A stretch of 64,000 nt of DNA from Megascapheus bottae (Eukaryota > Chordata > Mammalia > Rodentia > Geomyidae), in NCBI GenBank assembly GCA_024803745.1, contig JANJXV010000013.1, forward strand, positions 11,203,501 through 11,267,500, read 5' to 3'. The first letter of the stretch is position 1. Every line of letters begins with the position of its first letter. Positions 55,540 through 64,000 of the stretch are shown here, piece after piece. The position numbers and the translations under genes are program-made. A model generated the notes under the pieces. It saw only the letters and a program-made list of their open reading frames with translations. It was not told the origin of the DNA and did no database searches.

Positions 55540-55730
55540 TTTCCTATGGCAATTGTATTTTTCTGCAGTGCATAGTCATTTATGTTCACATCTGTTTCTG
55601 CCACTAAATAGTGAGCTCGAGGTGGCCAAGAAATATGTTTTATCCAACTCTGATTCTCCACACAGCGTGGCCAATGTCTGGCATATATGGTAGGTACTCA
55701 ATCACTATATGAACTGACATTAAATTACAA
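55540..55730 (+). repeat. L2 3' end
   Basis: actaaatagtgagctcgagg and tctggcatatatggtaggta, then ctcaatcactatatgaac, match the characteristic L2 terminus. Confidence 0.6.
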
Positions 55731-55879
55731 TGGCTGAGAGTCATGGACTCTCTGGGAAAGCTGTTGAAATTATAGGCAGATGTCCATTTCTTTCTTGTGC
55801 ATTCTGAAAGGCAGGAAAAGGAAGAGAGTTAAAGCTGTCTATGGATCTATATTCCAGAGATTTCAGCCAGTGTTCCTTG

Positions 55880-56100
55880 GAGTAATAATATGAATAATAA
55901 CTAACATATGCAGGATTCTGACTCTTTTCACACCCGTTAATGCCGTGGAGTCTCACAAAGACTAGGAAGTCAGCTGGGTGGGCAGGATTGGCTTGTTCTT
56001 TGTTACAGCTGAGAAAACCAAAGCTCAGAAGAAGAAGAAAAAGTGATTTATTGAAGATTACATTCATTCAAAGGAAAGCTGAAATTCATTTGTTGACTAC
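55880..56100 (-). repeat. MIR
   Basis: tgttacagctgagaaaacca followed by aagctcagaagaag matches the MIR complement; the remainder is decayed. Confidence 0.4.
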
Positions 56101-56109
56101 AAATTCTTT

Positions 56110-57410
56110 GCTCCTAGGACTTCTGGGGTGACAAGGGCATTGACAACCCTTCATCTTGATAAAGGTTTTCTGGAAAAAAAGGAAAGTATTCCATGACTTA
56201 ACCCCTGATAAGTTGTATTTGTATTAAGTCCTATTGTTACCTTCATGTACACTTCACTAGGAGGTTTAGTTCCTCTAGGGCAGTGACCTTGATTTTGCCC
56301 TTCTTTCTCTCTCCAAAGTTCAGGTCTTTGGCAAATCCCACGCTTTGTAGATTTTCATGTCTGTGAAATGAGGAGATTGAGCCAGAAGTTTAAATTGGGT
56401 CACGTTCATGCTGGCACACAGCACAGAGCCTAACCTGCCATTTCCATCCACCCTTCCCCCCATGGACAACTCCCAGCTCCAACACTAGAGGCCTCCAGGA
56501 CTCCAGCTGACATGATGGAGTGTGTACCCTGAACACTGTAGCCTCTTCCCAGGCTGGCTGTGGAAACTGAGCCTCCTCCAGACAGTAGGGCTGCTCTGTT
56601 CATAAGGATCAAGTCTGGAAGCCTCATTAGTCATGTCAGATGACATAGTTAACACTTGGGGCCAGCACAGCTAGTTCATCAACAGCTCGTATGTGCCTGA
56701 CTCCATCCCTGCAGCTGAGGAACTACTGTATTGGAGCCGGCAGCACATCAGAGGAGCAGCGCCAGAGCACTCCCAAATTGATTTTGATTAATTGCATAGA
56801 CATGTCTTTAATTGGTGCCAGGGTAGTGGTCAGAGAACTTATGGGAAAGCAGGATGTTATGCTTTCATTCCCTGAAGTCTCATAAAGCAATGAAAGATGA
56901 GAAACAATCACTGCTCGTTGAAAATTTATCGACCATGCAGACCCAGAAAACACAAATAACTATCTGAATCAAGACCTAACTTCATTTTCCCAACTTATTG
57001 GAAGCTATACATGTTCCATTCTTCCCTGCTGCCGGCCTGCCTGCCTGCAGAGAGATGCAATTGAGGAAAAGGTGTGATTTCTAAGAAATGCATGCTTTAG
57101 CAATGAAACAATTCCTCCACTTTCCCCAGGCCACCTTGGAGAGACACCTGCACTACCTAGAAGTACATCTCTCTCTCTAGCCCAGCACCATTCAATGAGC
57201 TGATATCAGAAGCATTCATTCCCCCACATGTATTGACTGTGTACTGAATACAAAGTACTCGTTGGGTTCCTTAGGAATACAGAATAGCATCAAATACATA
57301 GCCTTCCCTCAGTGAATGGTAACAGAGAATATAGGTCCACAAATGAATCAGTGCCAGACTAGTGGTATCACATAGAGGACAAAGCACTGGATTTGACATC
57401 AAGAGGACTT
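56110..57410. other. Unique sequence, possibly conserved at 56680-57000
   Basis: No young repeat over 1.3 kb, the longest such stretch on the right side. The segment 56780-56830 is rich in ATTA/ATTTGCAT-like words (ttgattttgattaattgcat), as in developmental enhancers. No exon-like frame. Confidence 0.35.
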
Positions 57411-57419
57411 GGGAGTAGG

Positions 57420-57528
57420 GACAGTGATGGCATATACCTATAATCTCAGCTATTCAGAAAATAAAGGGAGCAGGTCTAAGTTTGAGGCCAGCCTGAGCAA
57501 AAAGTTATCAAGATCCTATCTCAAAAAA
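57420..57528 (+). repeat. B1 monomer
   Basis: ggacagtgatggcatatacc to agatcctatctcaaaaaaaa. First of four SINEs in tandem. Confidence 0.65.
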
Positions 57529-57529
57529 A

Positions 57530-57743
57530 AGGTGGGGGGGGGCGGAAGTTTGGCCTAGTGATAGAGTGCTTGCCTAGCATGCATGAAGGCCCGGGTTCGA
57601 TTCCTCGGTACCACATACATAGAAAAAAGCCAGAAGTGGTGCTAAAGCTCAAGTGGTAGAGCTCTAGCCTTGAGAAAGTCCAAGGACAGTGCTCAGGCCC
57701 TGAGCTCAAGCCCAGGACTGGCAAAAAAAAAAAAAAAAAAAAA
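57530..57743 (+). repeat. IDL-Geo SINE, little diverged
   Basis: ggaagtttggcctagtgata to ctggc plus about 23 A. It inserted at the tail of the preceding B1. Confidence 0.88.
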
Positions 57744-57744
57744 G

Positions 57745-57980
57745 CAAGGTGCTGGTGGCTCCCTCTTGTAATCCTAGCTGCTGAAGAGGCTGAGTGAGAC
57801 CTGAAGATTGCAGTTGAAAGCCAGCTCAGGCATTGAAAAGTCTGTCTCTTATCTCCAATTAATCATCAGAAAACCAGAAGTGGCACTGTGGTTCAAGAGA
57901 TAGGGCAGTATCCTTGAGCTGAAGAGCTCAGGGATAACCCCCAGGCCCAACATTCAAGTCCCACACCCAAAAAGAGAGAA
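57745..57980 (+). repeat. B1-Geo SINE
   Basis: caaggtgctggtggctccct to cacacccaaaaagagagaag. Confidence 0.8.
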
Positions 57981-57987
57981 GAAAGCA

Positions 57988-58175
57988 CCAGCATGGTATT
58001 TCACATCTGTAGTCTTAACTAATCAGTAGATGGAGGTAGAAGGATCACAGTCCCAAGCTGGCCCAGGTATATTATACTAGACCTTATCTGAAAAAACAAA
58101 AGGACTAGAGGTAAGACTCAAGTAGTAGAGTGTTTATCAAGCAAACATGAAGCCTTTAGTCCACTCTGCTCTGAC
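57988..58175 (+). repeat. B1-ID dimer, old
   Basis: The head is gcatggtatttcacatctgt; the ID half is gtaagactcaagtagtagag to aagcctttagtcc. Last of the four-SINE array. Confidence 0.55.
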
Positions 58176-58357
58176 TTCTGTTATTGACCTGACTCAGATA
58201 CTCCATCTAATGATCTTAGCTTTACTATAGAAGAACATAGTTCTTTCTGCAATGGCAATTTTTGAAGCTTGAAAGAGTTAGCAGGCTGGAAAGTAACCAG
58301 CACAAAGCCTGACACTGATCAGTTGCCAAGTCTGAATAAACATCACTGGCAAAATTC

Positions 58358-58507
58358 ACTGTCCTTCGGCTTTCTCAAGGCTCGAGCTCTATCACTTGAG
58401 CCACAGCACCACTTCTGGCTTATTTTCTATAAATGTGGTACCTGGGAATTGAATCCGAGTCTTCATGCATGCTAAGCAAGCACTCTACCACTAGGCCAAA
58501 CTTTCAG
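58358..58507 (-). mobile_element. Tailless, 3'-truncated IDL-Geo SINE
   Basis: In the sense direction the element runs from the head to ccgaaggacagt and stops about 40 bases before the normal Geo end, with no A tail. An 11-bp duplication, tggcaaaattc, flanks it (58347-58357 and 58508-58518). Confidence 0.75.
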
Positions 58508-58699
58508 TGGCAAAATTCTAAGAAGCATATTATATGAGAGTTCATATATTTCAGAACAAATGACTTCTGGTTACAGATGCTCTGCTGGGCATTGAAGACT
58601 TGCCTGGAAAGCTGAATGTCATCTTCAGATGACATGGATATCTACTAGGGAGTAGCAGTGCTCTGGTATGATAATAATGGTAGAGCAAGCAACATATAA

Positions 58700-58805
58700 T
58701 GTTGCATGTATGTACTTCCAGCACTTGGGAGGCTTCACAGGAAGATCAAGAGTTTGAGGTCTGCGTGGGCTGCACAGTGTCACTCTATCTCATATAAATA
58801 ATAAT
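58700..58805 (+). repeat. B1-like fragment, old
   Basis: tgtacttccagcacttggga to cactctatctcatataaata. Confidence 0.5.
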
Positions 58806-59021
58806 AAAAGAATGGCAAACCATTACAGGTGTGCTGACACCCATTCAGAGTTTTCAAGGAGGAAAGATAGCAGTGGTCACTTCTAATCTGGGACAACCAG
58901 GTTATATTTGCCTGAAGAGGCAATGTTTGAACTATGTCCTAACAGATGAAAAGAGTTTCATTTACAGAGGAATGTATCACATCCAAAGCCACTGGTTGTA
59001 TGGCATTGTAAATTGTATCTC

Positions 59022-59160
59022 CTATGGTTCGGATGTGATTTGTCCCCCAGGTTCTTACACAAAAAGCTTAGTCCCTAGTGTGGTAGGTTTAAGAAATGGC
59101 AGAATTTCTAAGAGGTGGGCCTTTGGGGAAAATATGAGATCATTGACTTCTCAACCTTAA
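59022..59160 (+). repeat. MaLR-type LTR fragment (tentative)
   Basis: ctatggttcggatgtgattt, then gtccctagtgtggtaggttt and aagaggtgggcctttgggga, resembles the start of MST/MLT-class LTRs. Non-coding and decayed. Confidence 0.35.
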
Positions 59161-59299
59161 TAATCTGATACTTTCTTGTTTTTTAATTGGTTAATTTTCT
59201 CCTGCACTCAAATGACAGGCTTATAAGAACCTGAGATGCTGCCAGTTTTTTCCACTTGTAGATAGATATTCAATATGTTGGTTACATGAATAAGTTATT

Positions 59300-59440
59300 T
59301 TAAAAACCAGTAGGATGGCGGTGGAGGGGAGGAAAATGGGGACCAAGACATGTGAAAAGGTATCAATGTATGGGAATTAATGCACCATCTATCTGGCAAA
59401 TATCATGTAACCCTTCTATTAATTACAATAAAAAAATATA
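59300..59440 (+). mobile_element. L1 3' terminus
   Basis: atgtgaaaaggtatcaatgt to tgtaacccttctattaatta and an A-rich end parallels the last 150 bp of the L1 at 19294 (taatgcacc, then acctgacaaatgtaact and gtaacccctctat). Confidence 0.65.
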
Positions 59441-59457
59441 TGAAAAAACCAGTAGGG

Positions 59458-59664
59458 GGGCCGGGAGTTTGGCCTAGTGGTTAAAGTGCTTGCCTAGAAT
59501 GCATGAAGACCCGGGTTCAATTCCTCGGTACCACACACATAGAAAAAAAGCCAGAAGTGGTTCTGAGGCTCAAGTGGTAGAGCTCTAGCCTTGAGAAAAT
59601 CCAAGGACAGTGCTCAGGCCCTGAGCTCAAGCCCAGGACTGGTAAAAAAAAAAAAAAAAAAAAA
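59458..59664 (+). repeat. IDL-Geo SINE, little diverged
   Basis: The flanking aaaccagtagg occurs on both sides (about 59446-59456 and 59664-59674). Long A tail. Confidence 0.88.
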
Positions 59665-59892
59665 ACCAGTAGGAATCACAGTAGGGTATGCTATAATTGA
59701 TACAATATCACACAGTAGGCACTGAATTTTTTTCCATAAAATTAAACAATGAGGAATGCTCAAAATATAGGCCAGAAGAATTAAAGTGGGAGGTGCTGGA
59801 AGATAAGATCTTCTGAGCTATACCCTGAAGACAAAAGCATGACAATAAGTTTATGGGGAAGAGACTAGAAGAATTAAATAAAAATATTTGTA

Positions 59893-60073
59893 GTGGGACA
59901 CCAGTGGCTCACACCTTTAATCCTAGCTACTCAGGAGGCTGAGATCCGAGGATCACAGAAGCCAGCCCAAAGTCCATGAAACTTTTTTCTGTAATCATGA
60001 GGTGGGGTACTAGCTTTGAACAGAAAACCTCAGGACAGTGCCAAGGCCCTGAGTTCAAGCTCCACAACTGACC
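59893..60073 (+). repeat. B1-Geo SINE, internally deleted
   Basis: The head is good (accagtggctcacaccttta). The middle has lost about 40 bp, and Geo ends ctccacaactgacc without a tail. Confidence 0.7.
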
Positions 60074-60109
60074 TCCCCAGGAGGAGGATTATAGTTTGAG
60101 GCCAGCCCA

Positions 60110-60665
60110 GCAAAAGCAGTACATCCCAACTCACCAAAGAAACTAGGTATAGTGTAGCATGTCTATAACTCCAGATACAAGGGAGGTTTAAGAGGAGCAT
60201 GGCTGTCATCCCATCTACATGAGAAAGGTTAATAAGAGAATTGCTGACCATGCTGGTGTGGAGCGAAACAAAAACAGGAGACCCTGGAGCTGGGCAGAGT
60301 GGCTCACACCTGTAATCCTAGCAACTCAGAAGACTGAGATCGGAGGATCAAGGTTCAAAGCCAGCCTGGGCTCTAAAGTCCGTGAGATTCTCCAATTAAC
60401 TACTAGAAAACAGGAAGTGGGGCTATGGCTCAAGGGGAAAAGTGGTAGCCTTGAGCTGAAGAGCTCAGGGATAGTGCCCAGGCCCAGAGTTCAAGCCCTA
60501 CAAACAAACAAAAAAAAAAACAAAAAAAAAAAAAAAAAAACAGGAGTCCCTCACTGAAAAAGAACTAAACCAAAATAGGCTGACAGGCATAATGACTCAA
60601 GTGGTAGAGTGCCTGCCTAGCTAGCACAACGCCCCAGGTTCAAGCTAGTGTTGCCAAAAAAATAA
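60110..60665 (+). repeat. B1-ID dimer split by a B1-Geo SINE
   Basis: The old B1 part (ggtatagtgtagcatgtcta) lies left and the ID part (gcataatgactcaagtggta to gttcaagctagtgttgcc) lies right of the younger element at 60287-60538. Confidence 0.55.
60287..60538 (+). repeat. B1-Geo SINE nested in an older dimer
   Basis: gagctgggcagagtggctca to gccctacaaacaaac plus an A-rich tail. The flanks acaggagaccct/acaggagtccct are a one-mismatch duplication. Confidence 0.8.
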
Positions 60666-60669
60666 AAAT

Positions 60670-61360
60670 CCCTTCCAATCTTAAACTTCAGATCATCTCT
60701 TGCCACCCTTCCTGGTCCCCTCACTCACACCTCTTCTTTCCACTCCACCCTGTCTGGAGTCTGTTAGACATCTGACACATCATTTCCTGCCAGTGTAAAT
60801 CACACACTGGGGTGTGATACTCACTCTATGCTTTTACCATCCCCCAGGTGGAGATGGCCCCATCAGTCAAGGCGGAGGCCCCAAGCAAAGCCAGCCTTTC
60901 CATAGAGAGGCAAGTAGGGGAGTGTTTACCCACCCGCACCTTCTGGCTGTGCTCCCAGATAATTTTATGTCCTCTGGTCCTGGATCTGCTCTGTAGTTGG
61001 ATGCACCTCAGTTCACTTGCTGGAGCACTGAGGTGTGACTGTTAAACTGCTCCTGCTTCCTGTCACAGGGATCCTGGGCTTTAAAAAGCATAAGAAACAG
61101 ACAAGAAAGAGGGCTTTATATGAGGGAAATCTTGACAATAATGATAAAGGCCAACGACTTGTACTTACATAGTGCCTAACAGTTTATAAAGCCCTAGGGA
61201 ACTCCTATTCATCCTTCAAGACCCTGTACAAATGTTACTTCCTTTCACCAAACTACAACACTGACTAGAGGGGCCAATTCTTTACCTTCTTTACTTTGGT
61301 AAATCCTTGTTGCCTTGTAATAAAGTTTTCTGTGTACGTGTCTGCTTTCCTCCTATTCCA
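60670..61360 (+). repeat. Unique sequence ending in L2
   Basis: 60670-61190 shows no named repeat. 61190-61350 (ttcatccttcaagaccctgt to ccttgtaataaagttttc) is L2 3' sequence. Confidence 0.4.
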
Positions 61361-61361
61361 T

Positions 61362-61588
61362 CCAAGTAAAGCACTGGGGGCCTACACCTGTAAATCCTAC
61401 CTATTCAGGAGGCTGAGATCTAAGGATCATAGTTTGAGGCCAGCCCCGACAGAAAAACTATTAACCAGCAAAAAGATGGAAGTGGGTCTGTGGCTTAAGT
61501 GGAAGAGCATCAGCTTAGAGCATAAAAAGCTTAGCTTAAGGACAGTGCCCACACCCTGAATTCAAGCCCCAGGTCCAACACACACACT
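61362..61588 (+). repeat. B1-Geo SINE, diverged
   Basis: gggggcctacacctgtaaat to ccccaggtccaacacacaca. Confidence 0.65.
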
Positions 61589-61604
61589 TAAAACACAAAA
61601 CCTT

Positions 61605-61777
61605 CAGCCAGGAGTTTGACCTAGTGGTAGAGTGCTTGCCTAGCATGCACAAAGACCTGGGTTCAACTCCTCAGTAATTCAGAAGTGGTACTGTGGCTCA
61701 GGTGGCAGAGCACTAGCCTTGAGAAAAGCCCAAGGACAGTGCTCAGGCCCTGAGTTCAAGCCCCAGGACTGGCAAAA
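61605..61777 (+). repeat. IDL-Geo SINE, junction deletion
   Basis: About 20 bp is missing between the ID head (cctcagtaatt) and Geo (cagaagtggtactgtg). Short A end. Confidence 0.78.
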
Positions 61778-61782
61778 TTTCA

Positions 61783-62031
61783 GCCAGGAGCAGTGACTCA
61801 TGCCTGTATTCCTAGCTACTCAGGAGGCTGAGATCTAAGGATTGAGGTTCAAAGCCAGCCCAGGCACTAAAGACCATGAAACTTTTATTTCCAGTTAACT
61901 ACTAAAAAACCAAAAGTGACACTGTGGCTCAAGGGATTGGTAGGGTGGTAGCCTTGAGCAGAAGAGCTCAGGGACAGTGCCCTGGTCCAGAGTTCAAACC
62001 CCGTGACTGGCAACACACACACAAACAAAAA
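61783..62031 (+). repeat. B1-Geo SINE
   Basis: gccaggagcagtgactcatg to ccccgtgactggcaacacac; the tail is replaced by CA/AAAC units. Confidence 0.82.
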
Positions 62032-62099
62032 ACCCTTCAATATCATTTTGAAAATAGCCATGGCTATAGATGAATAGCCCAAATAAAAAAGGGGCAATG

Positions 62100-62328
62100 A
62101 CACCTGAAATCCTAGCCTGTAATCCCAGGAGGCTGAGATCTGAGGATCGCAATTCAAAGCCAGCCCAGGCACAAAAGTCCATGAGATTCTTATTTACAAT
62201 GAACCACCAGGAAACCAGAAGTGGTGCTGTTGCTCAAGGAGTAGAGTGCTAGCCTTGAGCTGAAGAGCTCAGGGACAGCACCCAGACCCAGGGTTCAGGT
62301 CCCACAACCAACCAAAAAAGAAAAAAGG
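62100..62328 (+). repeat. B1-Geo SINE
   Basis: tgacacctgaaatcctagcc to cacaaccaaccaaaaaag. The third SINE in 720 bp. Confidence 0.78.
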
Positions 62329-62499
62329 GCAATAAATTTGAATAAAAATCACAGGTCAATATGGTCAACATCGGTAGGCATTAGGAAATGAAATCAAAAG
62401 CATAAAGAATACCATTTCATGATCACAGAATGGATATAAGAAAAAAGGAAACTTAACAAGTTGGAGGAATATAAATAGATAAAAGGATGCATTACCAGT

Positions 62500-63110
62500 G
62501 GGAATGTAAGATGGTGCAGTGGTTATGAAAAATAGTCTGTCAGTCCCTCAGCAGTATAACAATTGCTATACAATCCAGCAATCCTATTCTTTGAAATATA
62601 TGCAAGAGAACAGAAAGCCAGTGTGCAAATATGAGCATGCACATATATGTTTATATCACCACTGCTCAACAATAGTAAAAACTGGAGACAATCCAAACAG
62701 CCTTTCATAACTGGAAATAAGCAAAATGTGGTATATCAAGACAAATGGACACTGTTCAACCCTAAAAGGGGATGGAGTATTGATGCATACTGCAGTGTGA
62801 GTGAATTTTGAAAACATGATGCCATTATGAGAAAAGTTAGACACAAATTATTCCATTTATATGAAATTTCCAGAATAGGAAAAACTAGCAAAAGTAACAT
62901 TTGATTAATGGTTGCCACCAATGAGGGATAAGAGGGGGTGGAGAGGAACTGCCTGATGTGCATGAGGTTTCCAAATGAGAACGTTCTGGAATTACAGAGT
63001 GATGATTGTGCAACATTATGAGCCTACTAGGGGGAGAGGGAGAAATGTATACTTTAAATTGGTAAGTTTTCTTATATGAGTTTTGCCACAATAAGAAGAG
63101 GGGGGAAAAA
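62500..63110 (+). mobile_element. Old L1 3' region
   Basis: gatggtgcagtggttatgaa, then tatacaatccagcaatccta, gcaaaatgtggtatatcaag and cattatgagaaaagttagac follow the ancient mammalian L1 end in order over 600 bp. No coding capacity. Confidence 0.75.
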
Positions 63111-63219
63111 AACAACAGTTACCATAAAAGTTCTTTCTTCATCCATCAAACATTTGTGAGCAATTACAGGCAAATCTAATCCTGGTTGCTTGGAATATAG
63201 AGAATGGCATGAGGTTGCT

Positions 63220-63416
63220 TTTTTTTTTTTTTTTCCGCCAGTCCTGGGGACTGAACTCAGGGCCTGAGCACTGTTCTTGAGCTTTCTCAAGGCTAGAACT
63301 CTACCACCTGAGCCACTTCACCACTTCTGGATTTCTGTATGTGGTACCAAGGAATTGAACCTGGGACTTCGTGCATGCTAGACAAGCACTCTACCACTAG
63401 GCCAAACTCCCAGCCC
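63220..63416 (-). repeat. IDL-Geo SINE
   Basis: A T-run, then ccgccagtcctggggactga to gccaaactcccagccc. The duplication is at least gaggttgc (63212-63219 and 63417-63424). Confidence 0.85.
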
Positions 63417-63545
63417 GAGGTTGCCTTTTGAGTTCATGGTCTAGTAGGGAAGAGAAAAATAATCCTGTGAACATTAAGTTTGGGTAAATGTCACAGTGTC
63501 ATTGATGAAGAACATGCACTGTACACTGGCAATGGCTGTTTTTTT

Positions 63546-63566
63546 TAATTATTATTATTATTATTG
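63546..63566 (+). repeat. (ATT)n simple repeat
   Basis: Seven ATT units following a T-run. Confidence 0.8.
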
Positions 63567-64000
63567 GGGAAGACAGGACCTCAACAATGGCAAGGCTGAG
63601 GCTAGAGTACAGAGTAGTGGTCTGCCAGGTATCCAGCAGCAGAGAATTCCAGAAAGAGGGAGTATCTAGAGAAGCACAAATACTTGTCCTTGTCTGGTTT
63701 TCAGCAAACACAAAACATAATATCACATGTGCAGGGTAGGCGATGAGGGGTGGGTGACTACCCATTTGCGCTGCAAGTAGATAACAGTAGGATATGTTAG
63801 GAGAAAGACACGTGCCTGCGAGGATGTGAGGGCTACTTGGCAGATGGTGAATACAGCCAGTCCCAAAGGTGAGTGTGCAGAACACTGTGCTCTTACAGGA
63901 TATCAAACTAGAATAGAATATGCAATATATAACCCCCTTACTCTACCTTTAACCCATCTTATGAGTTCTATTATTATTCTCACTGTCTCTGTCTCCCTTT
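63567..64000. other. Unique sequence at the right edge
   Basis: Nothing recognisable. The 135-codon minus frame at 63499-63906 includes the ATT repeat (an Ile run) and lacks exon hallmarks. Confidence 0.4.

Noticed and set aside
55262..55693. 143-codon plus-strand open frame
   Set aside because: Its second half runs into L2 3' sequence. There are no splice or promoter signals and composition is like the surroundings.
63499..63906. 135-codon minus-strand open frame
   Set aside because: It includes an ATT repeat (an Ile run) and has no recognisable domain or exon boundaries.
1..64000. CRISPR arrays, operons, prophage or other bacterial features
   Set aside because: None. The direct repeats are SINEs and microsatellites, and the gene structure is vertebrate.

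Overview
This is nuclear DNA from a mammal, most likely a geomyoid rodent (kangaroo rat, pocket mouse or gopher group). The gene content is ordinary vertebrate, with short exons in long introns. The lineage call rests on roughly 60 copies of two dimeric SINEs that share a right-hand monomer. One has a tRNA-Ala/ID-like head and matches the IDL-Geo family known from Geomyoidea. The other has a 7SL/B1-like head on the same 'Geo' monomer. Older B1+ID dimers, MIR, L2 and L1 pieces fill the background.

One protein-coding gene is certain. The left 27.5 kb holds the 5' part of EMSY (C11orf30; BRCA2-interacting transcriptional repressor) on the minus strand. A CpG-island promoter lies at about 26.6-27.8 kb. 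Seven coding exons follow leftward (25602-25707, 18440-18539, 16957-17031, 12230-12405, 10349-10501, 7997-8256, 3062-3338). Their splice phases close perfectly and encode residues 1 to about 371: the whole ENT domain, the flanking HP1-contact region, a basic nuclear-localisation-like cluster and the start of the Ser/Thr-rich region. The remaining exons lie beyond the left edge.

The promoter island carries three ACTACA/ZNF143-type elements, an NRF1 palindrome, two CCAAT boxes and two YY1-type CAAGATGGCG motifs, one of which points away from EMSY. This is the grammar of a bidirectional housekeeping promoter, and a short divergent plus-strand transcript is possible.

From about 28 kb to the right edge I see no convincing protein-coding exon. 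In human this is the EMSY-THAP12 side, so it is probably intergenic. It is dense in SINEs, with L2/MIR/L1 relics, microsatellites and some unique sequence. Notable structures are: a 72-bp perfect inverted repeat inside two diverged inverted arms (49.0 and 50.3 kb); a three-level nested insertion at 51.1-52.6 kb (an intronless retrocopy inside a SINE, with another SINE inside the retrocopy, two of the target-site duplications being perfect); a SINE that appears rearranged by a small insertion/inversion at 46.66-46.75 kb; and two 3'-truncated, tailless SINE insertions (4954 and 58358) with clear target-site duplications.

I found no undescribed gene system. The novelty here lies in retroelement biology and local rearrangement.
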